DNA from: Saccharospirillum sp.
Lineage (GTDB): Bacteria > Pseudomonadota > Gammaproteobacteria > Pseudomonadales > Natronospirillaceae
Assembly (NCBI GenBank): GCA_018402545.1
Contig: JAGYIL010000001.1
Span: 310,001-374,000 of the forward strand
DNA: 64,000 nucleotides
Direction: 5' to 3'
Every line of letters starts with the position of its first letter. Position 1 is the first letter of the stretch. The notes beneath the pieces were generated by a model. That model was given only the letters and a program-made list of their open reading frames with translations. It did not search any database and was not told where the DNA came from. Shown here piece by piece: positions 8,259 through 16,289 of this stretch. The translations under genes were made by a program, and so were the position numbers.

Positions 8259-8467
8259 CATATATGGACGCCCGACACCTGTCAAGCCAGATGTTGGTCT
8301 GGCTTAAAGTGTTTTTATGATGCTGCCTTTACCGTTACGTTCTCAATGATAGAGCAGTCGTACTGACATATATCCGGCCTACTGGTTAGGAGTGATTTGA
8401 AGTTCACTCCTGGGCCCTGATAAAGATGCGCACTTGGCAGGTGCAACTGTGGTATTAGATAGATTCA

Positions 8468-8543
8468 TGAGGCACCCACACTTAGTAACTATCAAAGCCT
8501 TGTTCCTGATAGCTTTGATTAATGGTTTTGAGATGGGTGTCTC
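8468..8543 (+). repeat. 75-bp oriented palindrome, copy 5
   Basis: Begins TGAGGCACCCAC, with CTATCA, a 12-nt loop, TGATAG, and right end GATGGGTGTCTC. It differs from copy 2 (5243-5317) at only a few positions, so these two are probably the most recent duplication in the window. Confidence 0.88.
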
Positions 8544-8748
8544 AGTTTGGTCTTCGTTGATAGGGTCCTGAGGTCGTCATTTGTCATGGTTGGTTTTTTG
8601 ATAATTGGTGCAATTGCCGTCTATATCTCCGTTGTGTAGTGGATCAGGCTTGAATACCGGGTCATTATTGCTGGCAAAGCGCGGCGCGCATTTAGATTCC
8701 TGGTAGGTGAAGTGGTGTCCATCCCATTGCCTGAGTTGCCTGGACCAG

Positions 8749-8774
8749 GCCGGGAGGCCAGGCTACCTCCCGGC
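8749..8774 (-). terminator. GC-rich hairpin after the ABC-F gene
   Basis: GCCGGGAGG (8749-8757) and CCTCCCGGC (8766-8774) form a 9-bp perfect stem with an 8-nt loop, about 37 nt after the ABC-F stop codon. There is no U-tract, so termination is only probable. Confidence 0.4.
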
Positions 8775-8810
8775 TAAGCCGGATTCAGATCGAATTACAG
8801 ACTGTGGTAG

Positions 8811-10559
8811 TCACCCTCCCGATACTTCAAGCCTCGCCATTAACCTGGCCAGCTCTTCTTGCCATTGCTTCTGACGTTCGGGTTTCTGAAATTTCGGTTT
8901 TCGGGCTTGATCATCAGCCAGTTTCTGTTCCAGTTCGATAATCCGTTCCAGCAACCGGTCCGGATCATCCATTTGCGAGTCCGGCCTTGTATGGAGAGGT
9001 GCATCAGGATCAGCTCCGAGTTGCGATGACCCAACATGATTGTGTGAGCCAAAGCCGTCATCGTATTGACCGAGGTCATGAATTTCGATCAACTGCCCAC
9101 GATGAATCCACCAGAATCGGGTCGCCACCCGCTCAATGAACCGGCGATCGTGTGAGGTAAACAACATCGACAACCCGGGTTGCCTGAGGTTGGCTTCGAG
9201 TTCTTCTTTTCCCTGCAGATCGAGGTGGTTGGTGGGTTCATCCATGATCAGCAGGTTGGACTGATCCAGTTGAAAGGTCATTAGCAGCAGGCGGGCTTTC
9301 TCGCCCCCACTGAGAATCCGTACCGACCGACTGTGATCCAGGTAGGGAAACCCCCAATGGATGAGCGACTGACGAATATCATCGTCACCGGCGCTCGTTT
9401 GCTCACGAACCCAATCCTGAATGGACTGATCCGATTCGAACCGTTCGAGTTCCTGGTCGAAATAACCAATTCGCACGTTCGGGTTGAACCGGGTCGTCGA
9501 TTGCTGATCCGACGGACATTGATGCGTTTCAATCAGGCGGCGAATGGCGCTGGATTTACCGGCACCATTGACGCCCAGCAGCGCAATTCGGTCGCCTGGC
9601 CGAAACAGCAGCTCCTCGACATGAAACAGTTCTGCTTCATCAGGAGCTGTCACCCTTTCGTTTTCCAGTATGAATAGTTGCCGTGCTTTCAGCAGCTCGG
9701 CATCGATGTTTAATGACAGGCCTGAGCCAGCGGTAACAAAGGTCTTTTCGGACTCAAGCCGATCAATCCGTTTTTCCATAGTCTTGGCTTTTCGGGCCAG
9801 ATCTTCGTTGTCATAGACTTTTCCCCAGTGCGCCAGGCGTTTCGCACTGCGCTGAAGTTTGTCGATCTGCTGCTCTTCTGCCTTGCGGGCTTTCTCTGCG
9901 GCTTCATCCTGTTCCGCCAGCCGCGCTTTGGCAACGGTGTAGCTGTCGTTGAAGCTGTAGATGCGCTCATCTCGCAGCCAGAGTGTCCGCTGTGTGACAC
10001 TGTCGAGCAGGTCCCGATCATGCGAAATCATGATAAAGCCTGGCACGTCTGGTTTCTGTAGGTAGCGCTTCAGATGCCACATCGCTGTGCTGTCCATATG
10101 GTTACCGGGTTCATCGAGCAACAGCAGTTCCGGTTCCAGCAAGACGGCACGGGCGAACAGTGCCAGGTTTTTCTGCCCACCACTGAGACTCGCCATGGGC
10201 AATGCCCACTGCGACTCGTTAAAACCCAGTTCGGTCAGAATGCTTTCAACGCGATAGCCTTCGGTAAGCTGCCTGGTTGTCGGCAATACGGCAATGACCG
10301 CATCGTGCAGTGAAATGGGGTTCAATTCAGACGGCAAAAATTGTTCAACCCGACCGATGACCAGCCCGCGCTGAACCTGGACCCGTCCGTCATCTGGTTC
10401 CAGATCACCCGCCATCAAGGCCAGCAGTGTGGATTTGCCGGAGCCATTATGGCCAACAAGTCCAATACGGTCTCCTGCTTCTATGGAAACGGATAGCTGA
10501 CTGAATAGAGATTTGGTGCCTGCCTGATAGGAGACATCGAATAAGGAAATTAGAGACAT
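8811..10559 (-). CDS. ABC-F family ATPase with two ATP-binding domains
   Basis: A 582-residue soluble protein with two ABC domains and no membrane segment, the layout of ABC-F translation factors, which act at the ribosomal E site. Domain 1: Walker A GHNGSGKST (residues 36-44), signature LSGGQKN, Walker B LLLLDEPGNHMD. Domain 2: Walker A GVNGAGKSS, signature LSGGEKAR, Walker B LLIMDEPTNHLD. Between them lies a charged coiled linker (ARLAEQDEAAEKARKAEEQQ) matching the P-site tRNA interaction region. Domain 1 has DEPGNHMD where most members have DEPTNHLD. The subgroup (housekeeping or antibiotic resistance) is uncertain. A 26-codon leader ORF and alternative hairpins precede it, which points to translation-linked control. 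Confidence 0.9.
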   Translation of the reverse strand: MSLISLFDVSYQAGTKSLFSQLSVSIEAGDRIGLVGHNGSGKSTLLALMAGDLEPDDGRVQVQRGLVIGRVEQFLPSELNPISLHDAVIAVLPTTRQLTEGYRVESILTELGFNESQWALPMASLSGGQKNLALFARAVLLEPELLLLDEPGNHMDSTAMWHLKRYLQKPDVPGFIMISHDRDLLDSVTQRTLWLRDERIYSFNDSYTVAKARLAEQDEAAEKARKAEEQQIDKLQRSAKRLAHWGKVYDNEDLARKAKTMEKRIDRLESEKTFVTAGSGLSLNIDAELLKARQLFILENERVTAPDEAELFHVEELLFRPGDRIALLGVNGAGKSSAIRRLIETHQCPSDQQSTTRFNPNVRIGYFDQELERFESDQSIQDWVREQTSAGDDDIRQSLIHWGFPYLDHSRSVRILSGGEKARLLLMTFQLDQSNLLIMDEPTNHLDLQGKEELEANLRQPGLSMLFTSHDRRFIERVATRFWWIHRGQLIEIHDLGQYDDGFGSHNHVGSSQLGADPDAPLHTRPDSQMDDPDRLLERIIELEQKLADDQARKPKFQKPERQKQWQEELARLMARLEVSGG

Positions 10560-10635
10560 AACTCACCTGTGTGCAATTCAATACGAAGCACAGATGAACA
10601 CTGATTGGAGATGGAAAGGTCAGCGTATTCTGTGC
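10560..10635 (-). promoter_or_regulatory. Possible attenuator in the ABC-F leader
   Basis: On the minus strand three segments can pair alternatively. GCACAGA (10629-10635), two bases after the leader stop codon, complements TCTGTGC (10588-10594). That middle segment can also pair with GCACACAG (10567-10574), which runs into the AGGTGA ribosome site of the ABC-F gene. A second complementary pair AATACG/CGTATT supports the first fold. The control is inferred from base pairing read by eye. Confidence 0.45.
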
Positions 10636-10636
10636 G

Positions 10637-10717
10637 TTAAACGGCCAGAATCGCTTTGCGTGGGTCTCCAAGGTGGTATGCATAACTTAATACGCACATA
10701 ACTGCAGCGGACTGCAT
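10637..10717 (-). CDS. 26-residue leader peptide upstream of ABC-F
   Basis: ATG 10717 is preceded by AGGAG with six bases of spacing, a stronger start signal than that of many genes here. The frame encodes 26 residues, beginning MQSAAVMCVLSYAYHLGDP and ending KAILAV before TAA at 10637-10639. The stop lies two bases before the first arm of the alternative hairpins and about 77 bases before the ABC-F start. Leader ORFs that sense stalled ribosomes are known upstream of several ABC-F resistance genes; similarity of arrangement, not of sequence, is the basis. It may act only through its translation. Confidence 0.5.
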   Translation of the reverse strand: MQSAAVMCVLSYAYHLGDPRKAILAV

Positions 10718-10801
10718 GCGGAGCTCCTTCTGTTGGTGAGTGACCGATTCAGTTTACTCGGACTTCGACCGGATGCCAAATGAGGCCTTCCATGGCTAAT
10801 A

Positions 10802-10874
10802 GGGCATGCACAATAGTCGGCTATCGAAGGTATGTTCATAATAGCTTAATACTATTGGTTGCGGTGGGTGTCGC
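10802..10874 (+). repeat. 75-bp oriented palindrome, copy 6 (diverged)
   Basis: Left arm GGGCATGCAC-N9-CTATCG, right inner arm AATAG, and right end GCGGTGGGTGTCGC. The left outer arm is eroded but the spacings (9 and 19 nt) match the family. It sits between the divergent ABC-F leader and VOC genes. Confidence 0.65.
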
Positions 10875-11050
10875 AGTTAGGAAAGTAGGTAATTGGCAGT
10901 ACGGCCATCATGGCGAATCAGGTTGTTTTGTGATGCATGCCTCAATAGGATTACTGCCTCTGCGCTCGTAATCTGCCTTTTCCTAAAGTGTAGCGTAGAC
11001 TGTTCACCAGGGTCGAAGGAGTAAAGATATCAAACTGCCTGGGAGGGCAT

Positions 11051-11776
11051 ATGCTCGAGCTAGATCACCTGGTGTTACATATAGATAGCAGTCAACAAGT
11101 TCAGAAAATTAAGCAACAACTGGATGCAGCCGGGCTCCCATTTGAGCCTTCCTGGGGGAAGAAAGCCAAAGGATTCCAGGTATCGAATATCTGGATTGGG
11201 CGGCAGTACTTTGAAGTTGTCGACATACTGAGCCGGGATAACCAGTGGCAACCTCAATGGTCTAAACGGCATGAAGAGGGAGAGTGGGGCGTCTATTGTA
11301 TCTTTTTTCATAGCCCGGTTAGCCTGGACCACCTGTACAACAAAGTTACAGAGGCTCAGATTGCCGCATCAAAACCCGAACGCACCCGATTCAAGTGGTT
11401 ATTTGGTTTGTTGGAGAAACGTCTTCCCTGGCGTTTTACGGTTCTTCCCAAAATACCGGGTACGGACATAGAAATTGGCTTTATTGAATACGATGAGGGA
11501 GCATTCAAGAAGTTCAGTCCGTATATGGTGCCTAACAGTGCCGACGTTGGTATTACACGGATCGAAACGTGTTCAATTCTATCTTCTGACACTAAGCTTG
11601 CTGAGCGTTGGTTGCGGAAATTGGAAAGTATCGTCGGTGCCCAATTTCCCATAGCCTTGAAAGAGGCAACCTGTGGTTCGTCAGTTGAGCTAACGGTAAA
11701 CGGAGAATCTGGCCATTCCTTCAGAGGTGTAGAGTTCTCTGGCGTGGTATTGGAGCCAACGAAAATCGGTAGCTAA
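11051..11776 (+). CDS. VOC (glyoxalase/bleomycin-resistance fold) family protein
   Basis: A 241-residue protein beginning LELDHLVLHIDS, the first strand of a vicinal-oxygen-chelate module, with HLVLH supplying a likely metal-site histidine. The region SVELTVNGESGHSFRGVEFSG near the C-terminus reads like the closing strands of a second module, as in the Glyoxalase_3-like group. No substrate can be inferred. GGAGG lies just before the start. The gene is the first of three rightward genes (11051, 11992, 13445) separated by gaps of about 220 bp, so they are probably not one operon. Confidence 0.6.
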   Translation: MLELDHLVLHIDSSQQVQKIKQQLDAAGLPFEPSWGKKAKGFQVSNIWIGRQYFEVVDILSRDNQWQPQWSKRHEEGEWGVYCIFFHSPVSLDHLYNKVTEAQIAASKPERTRFKWLFGLLEKRLPWRFTVLPKIPGTDIEIGFIEYDEGAFKKFSPYMVPNSADVGITRIETCSILSSDTKLAERWLRKLESIVGAQFPIALKEATCGSSVELTVNGESGHSFRGVEFSGVVLEPTKIGS

Positions 11777-11991
11777 ACTGGTAATCAGTGCCCGGGTAGT
11801 GAAGGGCGATCTAATGGGGCAGGCATCATAAATGTGTTGCCAGGATTAAAAAATCTGATATTTTCCTTCTTTTATTCGCCTTTGGTTCATAGTATTGAGT
11901 AACGAGTACTGATAATTTATCTGACGATGGATGTTAACCACCACATTGGAGGAGAAGGACAAGCTTCCCTCTCCCTGACGAAGGGCAATTA

Positions 11992-13218
11992 ATGAACAAA
12001 GTATGGATACTTACTGGCACTGTTTTGCTTTCCGCATGTGAATATACTAATGATGATCCGGTTATCCCCCATCATTTTGATATCCAGGATGCCATTATCC
12101 TGTTTACAGAAAGCGGGGAACCGTTAAAGAAAGTCACCCGTTATGGAGAAGTTGAAGAAGTCGCAGTCTTCGATGAGAATGGGCATTTGAACCCCTATGT
12201 TTCGAGTTTTCCAACTCGGGGGGCAAACAACTTGGCCGTGATTCATTATGCCTATGAGGTATACTGGGTTCGTTCATCATCGGGGGATGTGATAGAAGAA
12301 CCCAAACTAACGAGTTTGGATGGCCTTAATGACATCGGTCTTTACGGGGATTATGGAAGCTTTCTTGAGTTTAAGGAGGACATTTTCCAAACCTATGGGG
12401 ACTTTGCTGTTTTCAGGGTAATTGACCATGCTCTTAACAAAATGGAGCTTCAGGTGGGGGAGTTTGATTCAAACGGCCAGTTAGTCACTTATTCAGTTCC
12501 TAACTCTGAGAATACAAGGAATTTTCATCTCAGCCAGCAAGGGTTGCTCGCTTTTACAACTACAGCAACTGCGAGCAATGAATGCAGTACTGTCATTGCC
12601 AGCCTAGCAGACACAGACCAGTTAGCCATTGACTCAAATGTGTTTTATTGGGTGGGTGCAAGTGGCACCCTCTATTATCAGCCATGGGAATACAATTCAT
12701 ATTATGAAGGAGAGATATTCAGAGTTGTTGATGAAGGTGCACTCACATCTGAATATGTTGGCGACAGCCGGATAATTTTGCCTGCATGCGCATCTGGAAG
12801 TCATTATATTGGTGTTATTGGTGATAGAACGTATTTTTTTGATGAGCTAAACCGGTCCATCATTGAGTTCGACGAAAGTACGTTTGTTCTACAGGTGCTT
12901 GATACCGATTCATTGCATGGTGCTTTCGGAGCAGGAACGGCTGGTGATTACCTTTATATATGGAGGAATAGCGGTGTCGAAAATGTCTTGGAACAACTGG
13001 ATCCCATTAGTGGTGTGAAAACTGAAATATTCTCTGTTGATGAGCCGTTCTATGGAAGAATAATAGATGACACATTTTGGGCAAGGACATTGGAACTCGA
13101 AAATGATCGGATTGTTAAGGTTGATGGTTTGTCTTCCCTGACCGGTATTACTCCCCCAACAGAAATTTTCCGTACACCCGGAAAAGACTCATTTAATTTC
13201 ATATGGTTGAGTGATTAA
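11992..13218 (+). CDS. Predicted lipoprotein of unknown function
   Basis: A 408-residue protein with a type II signal peptide: MNKVWILTGTVLLSAC, lipobox LSAC with Cys16. The next residues (EYTNDD) do not put Asp at +2, so outer-membrane sorting is likely. The mature part is rich in Asp, Gly and aromatic residues, with many short strands and turns, as in beta-propeller-like surface proteins, but no repeat or family was identified. The gene is more AT-rich than later genes. AAGGG precedes the start by about seven bases. Confidence 0.65.
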   Translation: MNKVWILTGTVLLSACEYTNDDPVIPHHFDIQDAIILFTESGEPLKKVTRYGEVEEVAVFDENGHLNPYVSSFPTRGANNLAVIHYAYEVYWVRSSSGDVIEEPKLTSLDGLNDIGLYGDYGSFLEFKEDIFQTYGDFAVFRVIDHALNKMELQVGEFDSNGQLVTYSVPNSENTRNFHLSQQGLLAFTTTATASNECSTVIASLADTDQLAIDSNVFYWVGASGTLYYQPWEYNSYYEGEIFRVVDEGALTSEYVGDSRIILPACASGSHYIGVIGDRTYFFDELNRSIIEFDESTFVLQVLDTDSLHGAFGAGTAGDYLYIWRNSGVENVLEQLDPISGVKTEIFSVDEPFYGRIIDDTFWARTLELENDRIVKVDGLSSLTGITPPTEIFRTPGKDSFNFIWLSD

Positions 13219-13301
13219 GTCCTTCCAGCTTGAACTGATCGGGGCGAAACTAATAGGATAGGCAAGTTAGCTCGCACTAACTTTGAGTGGAGAGGGAGAA
13301 T

Positions 13302-13339
13302 AGGCACTTCATTAAACACCGTAGCTTGTATGGGTGCCT
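13302..13339. repeat. Short inverted repeat, possible minimal palindrome relative
   Basis: AGGCAC (13302-13307) and GTGCCT (13334-13339) bracket 26 nt containing CATTAAAC and TAGCTTG. It looks like an internally deleted relative of the 75-bp family, comparable to the short form at 36941-36982. Confidence 0.3.
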
Positions 13340-13444
13340 GCCGACCTGGTAGATTGTCAAGTAGGTATTCAGCGGTCTTTATGCAGTGATCTACTGCTCG
13401 TATATTTGACAGTATTTGCTATTGCGAATCAGGGAGTCTAAGAA

Positions 13445-13789
13445 ATGAATAATCGATACGTTAAGTTTCTAGTCGAATCAGCCGCGTATACATTTGGAAT
13501 GTTGTTAATCGGCGCCGCATTTTGGTTTTGGCGAAAAGACTCCGGAATAACCTATCAAGACGTTCTATTTTGGGTGGCTATTATGCCAATTGGATTTTTT
13601 TGCCTATCCCTATTGGGGCGCTTTGCATCGGGCGAAAGTGCAGAATACCAGATCAGCAAAACCACTATTAACGGTTCAGGAATCTCCAAGTCTGCTGACG
13701 AACTCAGGGATGAAGACGCTGCCTTTGGTACCATCGTGAGGTTGCTTGTTCCTGGGGTGATGACGCTGTTAATTAGCATGTTGTTGTGA
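13445..13789 (+). CDS. Small membrane protein of unknown function
   Basis: A 114-residue protein with three predicted membrane segments: about residues 10-28, 38-56 and 96-113. A polar region lies between the second and third. GGGAG lies eight bases before the start. No family was recognised. Its stop codon is followed within 10 bp by a diverged left arm of the palindrome family (GAGACAGGCACATTAG, about 13798-13813). Confidence 0.5.
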   Translation: MNNRYVKFLVESAAYTFGMLLIGAAFWFWRKDSGITYQDVLFWVAIMPIGFFCLSLLGRFASGESAEYQISKTTINGSGISKSADELRDEDAAFGTIVRLLVPGVMTLLISMLL

Positions 13790-13797
13790 AGGGCTAA

Positions 13798-13949
13798 TGA
13801 GACAGGCACATTAGTGGCTTAGCCGGATACCCAGAGACTAATATGTAACTACATGGACAGCCATCATCGTGGGCAGTAGGAAAGATCAGTCTCGGTCCTG
13901 TTGAGACAGCTACATTATGCGACTATCAAAGTGTTCGGGTGGGTGTCCC
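13798..13949 (+). repeat. Palindrome family: left-arm relic, companion motif and deleted copy
   Basis: Within the 323-bp gap 13790-14112 three pieces can be read. A diverged left arm (GAGACAGGCACATTAG) lies at about 13798-13822. The companion motif (CCATCATCGTGGGCAGTAGG) lies at 13861-13880. A copy at 13903-13949 has a good left arm through CTATCA, but its right arm is deleted and it joins directly to GGGTGGGTGTCCC. Nothing else was seen in the gap; a 61-codon frame here spans the repeat and is probably not a gene. Confidence 0.6.
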
Positions 13950-14112
13950 AATTGACTGCCCAGGCATCCAGGAGTCGTATACCCTCGAACACCGATGCGG
14001 CCAGTGCTGTAGAACAGTTAACGGGTAATGAGTACCATCCGTCACATTGGGCGCCAGTACACAATGCGACTTTATCGCTCGACTGATGCATCAAGAATAG
14101 AGGAAAGGCACC

Positions 14113-14487
14113 ATGCGAATATTCGCAATTCTTACAAGTCTTATTTTGAGTGCCAATACACTCGCCTCTGATATTTCAGAGTGTAAATCAGAGCTCACGC
14201 GTGAGCTATATTCAACTATTAATTACGGCATGAGTGACCAGGAAGTTAATGCACTCTTCAGTAGCCATGATCTGCTGATTGACGATAGTTATCGGGCGGA
14301 CGTTGTCTTTGATTCGTTTTATGATAATCCAATTATCCAAAGAGATTTGACAGCCGCTGATTTATACCGGAAGTATACGGGCTGGTTTTTCTGGAGAACC
14401 GAGACGATATACTTTTTAAGAGTTGGTTTTGATAGGAGAGACACGGTGGTTAAAAAAGAGTGTAGTCGAGTATTTGTTGGGCTTTAA
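14113..14487 (+). CDS. Small exported protein of unknown function
   Basis: A 124-residue protein with a clear signal peptide (MRIFAILTSLILSANTLAS, cleavage near residue 19). The mature part has two cysteines (ECKS and KKECSR) that could form a disulphide. The segment YGMSDQEVNALFSS resembles the small periplasmic BamE/SmpA-type fold in wording only. The start follows AGGAAAGG by a few bases. It is AT-rich and possibly acquired. It precedes the next gene by 84 bp, including a partial companion motif at about 14525-14560. Confidence 0.55.
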   Translation: MRIFAILTSLILSANTLASDISECKSELTRELYSTINYGMSDQEVNALFSSHDLLIDDSYRADVVFDSFYDNPIIQRDLTAADLYRKYTGWFFWRTETIYFLRVGFDRRDTVVKKECSRVFVGL

Positions 14488-14571
14488 AATGAATTATATC
14501 CTAAGCGGTTGGTCCTTTTGGGATGACTGATAGGGCAGCCAGCTTAGTGCAACCACAAGGAACCACTAACT

Positions 14572-15270
14572 ATGACCCGTCTATGGGAAACGGTAGACAA
14601 TGAGCAACGTCTTTATCAATCCCGTTATCGAGCCGACTTCGCCGTCAGCAACAGCTACCTGGTTCAGCTAGATGATAGTCGCTGGCTGGTCTACAGTCCG
14701 GGGAAGGCCTTGTTGGATGACACATTGTCATGGCTAGGGGCGGGTGCAGAGCTCATTATCCTGGCTCCCAATCGGGTACATATCTCCGGCGTAAAAGCTT
14801 GGTCCGAGGCGTTCAGAAACTCCCGAGTGATGGCCAGTGAACAGACCCGGTTGCGCTTGGCGAAGCAGCAGGGCTTGTCGAATGTCGGGACAGTGGAAGA
14901 TCTGGCCGCCGTCTTGTCTCCGAACTTTGCGGTACATGAAGTGCCTGAGTCCAAATTCGGGGAGGTTTGGCTTAGCGTGCGTGAGGAGGCTTCTACCTAC
15001 TGGGTGGTTTGCGATGGCCTGATGAACCTGAAGGAGCTGTCGCCAAAGCGCCTGACACGCTGGTTTCAACGTCTGTATGGTTTACGCCTGGGTCTTTGGA
15101 TAGCACCAATATTTCGATCCAGCGTTCCCAGGCCGGGCTTTCGTCACTGGGTGGAGGCGCTTATGCCGGCGGATCAACGAGTGGTTCTGCTGCCCTGCCA
15201 CGGGGAAGGGCTTGAAAGCGAGGATACTGCTTCACAGATTCGTGCCATGGTTGCGCAGCGATGTTCATAA
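14572..15270 (+). CDS. DUF4336-like protein (degenerate metallo-hydrolase fold)
   Basis: A 232-residue protein whose order of elements resembles DUF4336 proteins, relatives of the metallo-beta-lactamase fold: an N-terminal FAVSNSYLVQLDDSRWLVYSPG strand pair, then ELIILAPNRVHISGVKAWSEAF, then SRVMASEQTRLRL. The canonical HxHxDH metal motif is absent; APNRVHISGV sits where it would be, so hydrolase activity is doubtful. Late residues VVLLPCHGEG could hold a remaining histidine. The assignment rests on pattern resemblance. The gene converges with DUF2237, with a companion motif and palindrome copy 7 between. Confidence 0.55.
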   Translation: MTRLWETVDNEQRLYQSRYRADFAVSNSYLVQLDDSRWLVYSPGKALLDDTLSWLGAGAELIILAPNRVHISGVKAWSEAFRNSRVMASEQTRLRLAKQQGLSNVGTVEDLAAVLSPNFAVHEVPESKFGEVWLSVREEASTYWVVCDGLMNLKELSPKRLTRWFQRLYGLRLGLWIAPIFRSSVPRPGFRHWVEALMPADQRVVLLPCHGEGLESEDTASQIRAMVAQRCS

Positions 15271-15291
15271 GAACTAGTAGGACGGCTAAAA

Positions 15292-15360
15292 GAACAGCCA
15301 TCACATCATAGTGGGCATTGGGGAAATTCCGGCCGGAGGTTTTAAAGGTCTCGAAGCGGC
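15292..15360 (+). repeat. Companion motif copy upstream of palindrome copy 7
   Basis: GAACAGCCATCACATCATAG, then GTGGGCATTGGGGAAATTCC, then TTTTAAAGGTCTCGAAGCGG. The last block matches TTTTCAAACATCTCGAAGCG at about 21450-21469. It ends a few bases before the palindrome starts. Confidence 0.5.
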
Positions 15361-15365
15361 TCTGG

Positions 15366-15438
15366 TGACACCCACAGTAGGTGGCTATAAAAATTTAGAT
15401 TTCGATAGCTTTCACTAATAAGTTTGGGGTGGGTGTCC
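15366..15438 (+). repeat. 75-bp oriented palindrome, copy 7
   Basis: GACACCCAC at 15367-15375, CTATAA after 9 nt, CGATAG after the 12-nt loop, a right spacer with CACTAATAAGTTTG, and GTGGGTGTCC at 15429-15438. It lies between converging genes, 32 bp before the DUF2237 stop. Confidence 0.88.
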
Positions 15439-15469
15439 AGTCATCCAGGCAGTCGCAAACCCTCGGGGC

Positions 15470-15841
15470 TCACTGGGGCGCGTTGGCTTTCAGTACTTCC
15501 AGTGGCACGATCGATAACGCACTCCTGTGAGTGGCTTCCAGATTCACCATCGGCGCACAACCTTCGTCGTGGGCCTGCAGGAAGCGACTGGCGCAAAGAC
15601 ACCACTGGTCGCCCGGTTTCAGACCCTGGAAACCGACTTCCGGGCGAGGCGTGCTCAGGTCGTTGCCGACGTATTTCGAGAAGGCCAGAAACTCCTCGGT
15701 CATTAATGCACAGACCGTATGGCTGCCCTGGTCTTCGGCGCAGGTATTACAGTGCCCGTCCCGGAAAAACCCGGTCAGCGGGTCGGCGGAGCATGGCGAA
15801 AGCGTTCCGCCGAGGACATTGATTGATGGTTCGATCTTCAT
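15470..15841 (-). CDS. DUF2237 family protein
   Basis: A 123-residue protein matching the conserved DUF2237 pattern: DPLTGFFRDGHCNTC, EDQGSHTVCALMTEEFLAFSK, GNDLSTPRPEVGFQGLKPGD, WCLCASRF and LEATHRSALSIVPLEVL. Members are small cytoplasmic proteins with conserved Cys and His residues and no established function. It lies 24 bp after the HxlR gene on the same strand, so the two are probably co-transcribed. This suggests a role in the redox or electrophile response governed by that regulator. Confidence 0.85.
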   Translation of the reverse strand: MKIEPSINVLGGTLSPCSADPLTGFFRDGHCNTCAEDQGSHTVCALMTEEFLAFSKYVGNDLSTPRPEVGFQGLKPGDQWCLCASRFLQAHDEGCAPMVNLEATHRSALSIVPLEVLKANAPQ

Positions 15842-15865
15842 GGTTAGTGTTCTCTCCGTTTCGAT

Positions 15866-16231
15866 TCAGGCAGGTTGGCGCTGGTCGAATGCTTTGCGGG
15901 CTTTATTCACATCCGGCAGTTTCTCTACTGTCCAGCAATACAGTGCCTTGTAGGGCTGCAACAGGCTTTGGCCGATGTCTGTTAGTTCATACTGTACCGC
16001 TACCGGTGAGCTACTGATGACTTCGCGGGTGACAATACCGTTGCGTTCCAGGCGTCTTAAGGTTTGGGTCAGTGACTTTTGAGAAATGCCTTCCAGCAGT
16101 CGCTTGATATCGTTGAATCGACGTGGGTGCCCCTCAAGGACGGTCAGAATCATCATCGTCCATTTGTCGGCAATTTCGGCAAACAGCAGTCGGTTTGGGC
16201 AATGGGCGGTAAAACAAGGGTTGTCGGCCAC
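15866..16231 (-). CDS. HxlR-family winged-helix transcriptional regulator
   Basis: A 121-residue HxlR regulator: CPNRLLFAEIADKWTMMIL at the N-terminus, the recognition region RRFNDIKRLLEGISQKSLTQTLRRLERNGIVTREV, and the family's conserved VQYELTDIGQSLLQP. Cys6 and Cys11 could be redox or electrophile sensors, as in several HxlR members (inference). Translation starts at GTG 16231 with GAGGA seven bases upstream. The gene is divergent from an Old Yellow Enzyme gene, a common pairing in which the regulator represses the reductase. A palindromic site at 16273-16289 lies between them. Confidence 0.92.
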   Translation of the reverse strand: MADNPCFTAHCPNRLLFAEIADKWTMMILTVLEGHPRRFNDIKRLLEGISQKSLTQTLRRLERNGIVTREVISSSPVAVQYELTDIGQSLLQPYKALYCWTVEKLPDVNKARKAFDQRQPA

Positions 16232-16272
16232 AAGGTTTCCTCAAGGTAACTTGGTGCAATTGAAGTGCCTAA

Positions 16273-16289
16273 TTTACACTAGGTGTAAA
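16273..16289. promoter_or_regulatory. HxlR operator candidate, TTTACAC-TAG-GTGTAAA
   Basis: A perfect 7-3-7 inverted repeat midway between the divergent HxlR and OYE genes. TATACT (16293-16298) just to its right could be the -10 of the OYE promoter, so a bound dimer would block transcription. A looser repeat (CCTCAAGGTAACTTGG, 16239-16254) overlaps the HxlR ribosome site. Confidence 0.6.

Larger units (their letters stand above)
8259..8810. other. Long intergenic region: palindrome copy and two hairpins
   Basis: No gene was found in this 550-bp stretch. It contains the shared GACATATATGGACG segment (8257-8280), a hairpin AGGAGTG/CACTCCT at 8388-8411, palindrome copy 5 at 8468-8543, and a GC-rich hairpin at 8749-8774. 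Confidence 0.5.

Noticed and set aside
13901-14086. A 61-codon frame after the small membrane protein
   Set aside because: It spans the deleted palindrome copy and encodes no recognisable feature.
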